Assembly (NCBI GenBank): GCA_036362985.1
Contig: JAYGXS010000009.1
Span: forward strand, 17,201,305 to 17,265,304
DNA: 64,000 nt
From: Ligula intestinalis
Taxonomy: Eukaryota; Platyhelminthes; Cestoda; Diphyllobothriidea; Diphyllobothriidae
Direction of reading: 5' to 3'
A program made the translations under genes and the position numbers. Below, one piece after another: positions 59,216 through 64,000 of this stretch (position 1 is the stretch's first letter; every line of letters starts with the position of its first letter). The notes below the pieces were generated by a model. The model searched no databases. It saw only the letters and a list, made by a program, of their open reading frames with translations, and was not told the DNA's origin.

Positions 59216-59250
59216 ACAAAGGACAACAGGCCTACCTGTCCGAAACGTCG
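59213..59250 (+). ncRNA. Hammerhead-like PLE tail motif
   Basis: CTTTGACAAA, stem GGACA/TGTCC (59221-59225 and 59237-59241), then GAAACGTCGG. It sits at the 3' end of the PLE remnant. Confidence 0.45.
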
Positions 59251-59299
59251 GCAAATCTCCAAATTTATTCCGGTGAGTACAAGGTAAATTATAATTCAT

Positions 59300-60080
59300 A
59301 TATTTAGAAAGAGAAAAGACGTTCTCTCTCTCTCCTCTTTCTAATGAATTATCTGGGCCTCGCATATTTTGGACTATTTAGAATTTATATCCTGGAATTC
59401 TGACATTTTCGAATTCGAGAACATAGTTTTCTTGTAATTATCAAGCCCACATCCAACACAGATGACGAAATTGCGGCAACAAATGACTCGGAAGGGGGCT
59501 GCTAGGCCATCACCGCCCCAGCGGTGGTTACGGGAGCCAATAATTATAATGCGCATGCAGCTGCGTGGCCACTACGAATTAAAAATATCGCGCAATCTGT
59601 GCATATATCACCCCAATCTGCGCATGTCTCACACCACTCTACGGTTACCTATGATTGAGGATTCTCGAGAGAATACGAACCGTCAGGAAAATAAACTTCT
59701 TGTTCACATCTTCTACTCTCGAGCTGCTTCCTGGAACTCACTCTTTTGCTACTTTCGGCAAGCTCGTGTAGCTTGGAGGGACTGGTGAGCTTAAAGTCAG
59801 GTTGGAATTGTCGCATCTTAATGTGGATTCTATGGCATCTCACACATGTGGTATCTAACTAGCTCTTATTGTCATCGGATATACTTGGAGTGCTGGTCAG
59901 GTCGTGGTTCGCAGACGCGGACAGCTTGCTCAGTTGTGTTAGCCGCTGCGTTTTCTCCTACCGCCGATCGTCTTCACACTGACGCCCGTTGACGAACGTT
60001 CATCGATCGCTAAAAAAACTTATTCGTCCCGCTCTGTCATGGGGCTCATTCTCGAACCCCGCCAGTATCCACGTATCGGC
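59300..60080. other. No feature recognised
   Basis: Short frames only. The TCTCTCTCTC stretch near 59330 is low complexity. Confidence 0.35.
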
Positions 60081-60087
60081 TAGTAGT

Positions 60088-60240
60088 CTGGGCAAGTGGT
60101 ATAGTTAGGGCGTTGAACTTCTAACTAACAACAAGGTCGTGGGTTCGAGCCTCGGGTGGGGAACCAATCGGGATTGGGTATGACGGACTGATAGCGACCA
60201 ATGAACCCGAAATTACAATTTCAGTCTACATTTTCTCTAC
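60088..60240 (+). repeat. tRNA-derived SINE, second family
   Basis: A-box-like GGGCAAGTGGTATAGTTAGG and a good B box GGGTTCGAGCC, followed by a GGGTATGACGGACTGATAG body comparable to 50068-50220. Confidence 0.6.
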
Positions 60241-61210
60241 CTGCAATGCCTTCCGTCTTCACATTGTCTTCACATCGGAGAAAGGCGTGTGAGAAGAAGA
60301 CCCTGCATTGTATGTTGCGTGAGCCTGGCTCACTGTGAACTAATTCATGCGCAAATCACCATTACTGGGTTCGATCCGCACGCGGCACACGTTAGACGCT
60401 ATCACTTGCAACAGTTCATCTGTCATCAGACCTGTTTTATTCGAATTTAAAGGCTTCGAGACTCACTGCAAAACTACCTTCACCAGTCACAATACAGCAG
60501 CGTTAGAGATATGCTGCTTTGACGCCAAGAAATTAGCAAGTACTACAGCCACCTATATCCTTTGATGTCCTGACTCGCATCGATGCGCACGTGACCCACA
60601 CGCGGGGCCAAACCAAAGAGCTGCAAGTGCGGATTAAAAAGCAATGTGTTCCATTACTGTGTCCCCGTTGCACAGTCCTCGTCGAAGTAGATGCGACCTT
60701 TCCTTTCATGGAAAAGGACGAACGTGCATCGTGTAAGCACTCCACAGTGACCTAGATAGGTATTTTTATGTCAAGGACAGCGAAAAGTTGACTATCCACT
60801 TGATCGCAGGGAAATGCAGGAAACGGTACCAGTGGTGAGCCTATAGAAAATGCGTGCTGAGCTCGCATTTATGTCGGTTTACTATCGGTTGCAGGTGCTG
60901 ATAGGGCTTTGTCTTGCTGACAGGAACATGACTAGACCAGCAAACGCTGTTGCCTTTCCTGGACTTGTTGGTTTATCTTTGATATTTTTAAATTGGTTTC
61001 TTCATTTTCTAACACTACACTCTAAATTAGTCTGAATATCCTGTCTGAGCGATATGCATCCAAGCTAATGTGATCCTCAGAGTTTGATGTGAAAAGAAAA
61101 CTAGTTAGGTAGTTATTTAGATAAGTAGGTAGCTCTTCGCAACAGAGTCACCAATTTTAGCAGTTTGTTATTGATTCCAAAACACGACTTTATTCAGAGA
61201 AAGAGAAATG

Positions 61211-61631
61211 ATAGGGAAGTAGAAGGCATTGCAATCACCGGAATCATACTTTTACTTGTCTGAGCTTTTAGGATCACGAATTTGATTTCGCAGCTGAGAG
61301 GGTAATCGCGCACGCCGGCAACAAAACAGGCCGTGAATTGATTGAAGCCAGGGCCTCGGATGAGAACGCAGTCAATCGATTTATCGATTTGATGCTGGCA
61401 TACATCGCGCTGCGCAGGCATCTCCGGAATTATGGCACTGGTGATTGACTGTTCCCCCCATTTTCCCCCTACACCCATAACAGTTGATTGGCCCCTGCAT
61501 CCTATAACCGTTGCTTGTCTTTCGCTTACGTCTTTTACCTCTGATGATGGACTCTAGAAAGAGCGAGAAAGCTCAGACAAGTAAAAGTATGATTCCGGTG
61601 ATCGCAACGCCTTCTACTTCTCTATCTACAC
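61211..61631. repeat. Inverted repeat of ~60 bp around a 300-bp spacer
   Basis: 61211-61270 and 61569-61631 are inverted near-copies (AGACAAGTAAAAGTATGATT at 61575 mirrors AATCATACTTTTACTTGTCT at 61243). Both read as AQTSKSMIPVIA-PSTSLS in outward or inward frames. No domain. Confidence 0.7.
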
Positions 61632-62157
61632 ACATACCCGGGAGGCGAACATTCGCCTCAATTCAAAGAGAAATGACCGCAAAACCCTTTATCATAAGGC
61701 AGATCAGGGATTCCCGATACAAACAAAATGTTTGTTCAAGAAAGCAGGTGAGAAAAATAGATGCGATAAATAGAACAACAAGTTTACTCGCTTGACACTT
61801 TGGATTCACATTCAAAGCCACCATTTCTAGTCAGCAGCAAAGAGCATATATCATATACAGGGAATTGTGGTATTTATATGATGCAGTCGTCAAGCTGTCG
61901 CATACCTGTGTCAATCAACAGCTCCTACCTTCATGGAGTTAAGTTGACTTTGGTATGATATCTGCGTGATGGTCGACATTCGAATGGCTGATCGTTATAA
62001 TTTCGTCCCCTGTGTTCGATGCTGGCGGGGTGACTACCCTAAATCTGGGTGCCCCGTAGAGGCTGTGGAACTGTTCACCTGTGCGTTCCTTTAGTGGTTG
62101 CTTATTTTGTCTAACCTAAATCTTAGCACGGTGGGAAGTTCACTGCACTTGAGAGTT

Positions 62158-62690
62158 GGCCTAATTTATCCACACTGTTGTCGCGTGTTCAGCTATTCGT
62201 GTCCGGAGAAGTCTTCTAGTTTCGCCGACGTAGTTTCTTTGTTCGCATTTGCATCGTAGCACATAAACGACTCCAGATGGTTTTATCATAGCAGCGGATA
62301 TTTTGAGCTCATCACGCGTTAGCAATGCGGAGAAATGACACTTACTTTTAGGTCATGGTTCATTCGACGAGATTCGGCCACACATTTCAGTGCGACAAGA
62401 CCAAAAGTCTTGCGAGGGGTGACAAACACGTAAGCCGTGAGCTATTTGAGTCATCGTTCACGGTTCCTCAGACTATTACCAGGCGCAATGACCTCCGTAA
62501 CCTATGTTCGGTGCTGAAACTTTGTTTGACCACAGTAATTAACCACATGGGAATCGCGCAAACGAACGCTGTTTTCAACGCTAGTGTCGATGAAGCAGAT
62601 GCTAGAGTAATCATCGCGCCAGTATCCAGCACCAAATATGAAGGTTCAACTACAAATGGATCGATTGCCAGCCATTAAGCAATTATCGAG
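62158..62690. pseudogene. Internally inverted PLE GIY-YIG remnant
   Basis: 62158-62286 on the minus strand reads PSGVVYVLRCKCEQRNYVGE, TRRLLRTRIAEHATT. 62325-62560 on the plus strand continues with HSTRFGHTFQCDKTKSLARG and ELFESSFTVPQTITRRNDL. Together they are the two halves of one endonuclease domain of the 8.2-kb family, with the first half flipped. Confidence 0.7.
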
Positions 62691-62699
62691 GCATTAAGC

Positions 62700-63540
62700 G
62701 AAGGGGGGTTGGCACGCTGGGATCCGAATCCACACAACAGAGAAAGCTTTTGTACAGCCAACGCTCAACCATTAAGGTACGAAGGCACACCGAAGCTTTC
62801 AATTTAATCACACTTGGGTGGATTTATTCGCCTAGCCTACTGCTCATATGGAATCCACCATATAGGAAAGTGTAAGCTGACTGCCCAGGCAGGATTACCT
62901 ATGCAATCATCAAGAATCCACCAGAATGAATACTAGGCTCATTCAATTACAGTAGTCGCCAGTCATTTAGCCCACGGCTAATAAGCCCAGCCGCGCCTTA
63001 AGCCCAAGTCAGCTTGGGACGGAATTTTACATAGCAAAATCCGCCGGCTAATAAGCCCAGTCGCCGGCTACAAAGGCCAGTTTGCCAACAGGATAGAGTG
63101 AATTTCTCATCCCTCTGAGTGTGCCACTCGTTACGTGTCGCAAGTAGTTTCGTTTGTTTTTGTTATAACGTAAAATACACACAAACAGCATTCTTTTATT
63201 TTACATAAACAAGCTCTACGCATAATACAGTGCGCATATAATGTACAGTGCCTATCCTGTGTTTGCTAATCAAGAACTAGGACTCTGCGCTTAATGCGCC
63301 CGCAGCTTATTAAGCCCAATTTGGTCTGTGCCCGAGGTGGGCTTAATAGCCGACGACTACTGTATCAAGGGAAGGGGGGTTGGCAGATTTGAATTATTCA
63401 GTTGAACCAATTGTGAACAATGCATGGCCTCTGTGGTATAGCGTTAGCTGTATAAAAGCCTTCCCTGCTGTGTGGGTTTGAATCCCACAGAGGCCTCGAA
63501 TTTTTCCTAATGTGGTCAACTGAATTATTGGAGCTATATT
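62700..63540. repeat. Inverted SINE pair split by a MITE
   Basis: A minus SINE (62700-62947; tRNA head at 62715-62790) leads, after the MITE, into a tail (63366-63420) and then a plus SINE head (63425-63500; B box GGGTTTGAATCCC). The order matches the undisturbed pair at 2872-3440. Confidence 0.65.
62950..63362. mobile_element. MITE, 413 bp, TA target duplication
   Basis: The ends CAGTAGTCGCC and (reverse complement) CAGTAGTCGTC are flanked by TA on both sides. The terminal inverted repeat extends through TTAGCCCA/TTAAGCCCA. The motif GGCTAATAAGCCCAG recurs inside. No transposase. The TA duplication and CAGT end point to a Tc1/mariner-superfamily source. Confidence 0.8.
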
Positions 63541-63654
63541 TTAAGAGCCGTAGAGACGTCGCCTCCAGAAATGTTTGATTATCCGATGCGTGAAGAATCT
63601 AGATAAGAGATTTAACTCAGATATCTTCGTACACAGAATCACTGCATGTCTACG

Positions 63655-64000
63655 AAGATGAGGTGAAAGACGCTGCTGTGACTAGCTCGCGTCGAAGTGC
63701 ACTTTCCCAAAGGCCTACCGATGCGGTTTTCGACGCCTGGATCAGCCAATCACAGTATCCGCAAAATCTGCCTTCTGGACGGCGACGAACAGCATGCTTG
63801 CCCACGTTCCCGACGCAAGCTATCTGCCTGGCCAAAAACATCAGGGCCGACCCAGCCAATGAACGCTCTCTCTCTCTGTCTACTGGCCTGACTGCTGTCA
63901 AACCAGCACTTGGACTCGACTGGCTCTCCTGGCGGGTTGTTTGCTGACCAATTCAAATCCCTTTCCATGTATTCTCCGTTTCTCTGTGTACACAATATAC
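63655..64000 (+). repeat. Interspersed repeat family R1, copy 3 (cut by window end)
   Basis: TGTGACTAGCTCGCGTCGAA, CAGCCAATCACAGTATCC, CTTCTGGACGGCGACGAACA and TGTGTACACAATATAC appear in the same order as at 44580-44870. Confidence 0.65.

Noticed and set aside
59320..59345. CT-rich run as a polypyrimidine splice signal
   Set aside because: No coding exon follows; low-complexity sequence is sufficient explanation.

Overview
The window is nuclear DNA from a eukaryote, and the evidence points to a parasitic flatworm (Platyhelminthes). It has split genes with GT-AG introns, including very small ones (27 and 32 nt) near the 5' end of a gene as is typical of flatworms. It also carries a CsRn1-type Ty3/gypsy element, several Penelope-like elements (PLEs) with GIY-YIG endonucleases and hammerhead ribozymes, CR1- and RTE-like LINE debris, and tRNA-derived SINEs. 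A tapeworm (Diphyllobothriidea) or fluke is my guess; the species cannot be fixed from sequence alone. There is no bacterial operon, CRISPR array or phage.

Host genes. (1) The window opens with the last two exons of an unidentified plus-strand gene (1-508). (2) 13204-20774, minus strand: a complete seven-exon gene for gamma-SNAP, whose 310-residue product can be assembled exon by exon with every phase matching. Its large introns hold transposon remnants. (3) 32754-54134, minus strand: at least eight exons of an unidentified acidic, coiled-coil-like protein; all junction phases match and the 5' end is not found. (4) 51176-52262, plus strand: a multi-exon gene or gene remnant, possibly DUF4806-like, lying inside an intron of gene 3.

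Mobile DNA. 21315-26716 is a nearly intact LTR retrotransposon with LTRs, a tRNA-Trp primer site, gag with a CHCC knuckle, and pol, but the first Asp of its reverse transcriptase box is replaced by Tyr. Just downstream, 26799-29776 is a full-length PLE with 306-bp direct terminal repeats, each holding a hammerhead ribozyme. 39900-43345 is a PLE graveyard: one inverted composite with ~540-bp arms, then a 1-kb palindrome with 424-bp arms and a hammerhead at each outer end. PLE fragments also lie near 2.1, 8.2-9.2, 12.2, 15.7, 16.5, 57.9-59.2 and 62.2 kb. A CR1-like LINE remnant lies at 30.3-31.7 kb and an RTE-like LINE tail at 16.0 kb. Two MITEs with TA target duplications are resolved (31825-32211 and 62950-63362), the second inserted into a SINE pair. 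SINEs often occur as inverted pairs. A long fold-back repeat family occupies 3.7-7.8 kb and recurs at 14.3 kb.

The most notable content is the self-cleaving RNA associated with PLEs in both direct-repeat and palindromic arrangements, a second recurring hammerhead-like tail motif, and the micro-introns. I found no convincing multi-gene system of an undescribed kind.
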